This document shows positions 63,921 to 64,000 of a DNA stretch of 64,000 nt, one piece after another (position 1 is the first letter of the stretch; each line of letters opens with the position of its first letter). Location of the stretch: contig NZ_NVQE01000011.1 of the NCBI RefSeq assembly GCF_002591975.1, positions 84,485 through 148,484 on the forward strand, written 5' to 3'. Below the pieces are notes generated by a model. That model was not told the DNA's origin. It searched no databases and saw nothing but the letters and a program-made list of their open reading frames with translations. Source of the stretch: Mycobacterium neglectum. GTDB taxonomy: Bacteria > Actinomycetota > Actinomycetes > Mycobacteriales > Mycobacteriaceae. Both the position numbers and the translations under genes were made by a program.

Positions 63921-64000
63921 AAGAACGTCATATCTGTCGCTTATTCTCTCCTGACGCCGTCGACGCACGCCCTTGCCGTAATCTATCTTCTTCGATTTAA

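Overview
The window is a gene-dense, GC-rich stretch of a mycobacterial chromosome, most likely from a fast-growing Mycolicibacterium-type species. From about 8.9 kb to the right end the gene order follows the Mycobacterium tuberculosis block Rv1814 to Rv1860 (erg3, Rv1815, Rv1816, Rv1817, bacA/Rv1819c, ilvG, secA2, pgsA2, Rv1823-1825, gcvH, garA, Rv1828-1830, gcvB, Rv1833c-1834, Rv1836c, glcB, Rv1841c-1842c, guaB1, gnd1, blaR/blaI, Rv1847, ureABCFGD, ndh, Rv1855c-1856c, modBC). No PE/PPE genes, insertion sequences, phage genes, tRNAs or CRISPR arrays were found. Gene names come from recognising the proteins; no database was searched.

Layout. 0-12 kb: malQ (cut by the window edge) with a LysA-type decarboxylase, a TetR plus a frameshifted short-chain dehydrogenase, two DUF202 membrane proteins, an MFS exporter, a four-gene operon (DUF2236 oxygenase, TetR, paired SMR efflux subunits), a type-B carboxylesterase, a sterol-desaturase-like protein and an amino-acid-oxidase-like flavoprotein. 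12-22 kb: secreted protease, Ddn-like protein and its TetR with twin operators, an ArsR-SRPBCC pair, a KstR-boxed VOC/KstD-like pair, BacA, a flavin monooxygenase divergent from ilvG, and a GNAT protein. 22-31 kb: accessory secretion and membrane cluster (secA2 to Rv1825), then gcvH, garA, ftsR, a DUF151 protein and resR. 31-44 kb: glycine riboswitch and gcvB, two Asp-nucleophile alpha/beta hydrolases, a vWA/solute-binding membrane protein, glcB, a putative DNA glycosylase and two CNNM proteins. 44-54 kb: an iron-regulated region (FbpABC transporter, FhuF-like protein and a probable MrsI sRNA, each with an IdeR-type box) with guaB1, gnd1 and blaRI between. 54-64 kb: urease operon, ndh, two oxidoreductases, modBC without modA, and a short proline-rich secreted protein.

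Regulation is unusually readable. Many starts lack a Shine-Dalgarno and sit 6-8 nt after a TANNNT-type -10, the mark of leaderless transcripts; at two loci divergent genes have overlapping -10 elements with only about 20-25 bp between start codons. Several perfect or near-perfect palindromes lie on these promoters and can be paired with an adjacent regulator or a known regulon motif (KstR, IdeR).

The strongest observations are the iron module around 52.5-53.4 kb (IdeR box, FhuF-like gene, second IdeR box, structured RNA with a 16-bp terminator stem), the KstR box before the VOC/KstD-like operon, the twin GAGAGC-N3-GCTCTC operators of the Rv1816-type TetR, and the oxygenase/TetR/SMR-pair operon. 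I did not find a system that is clearly without precedent.
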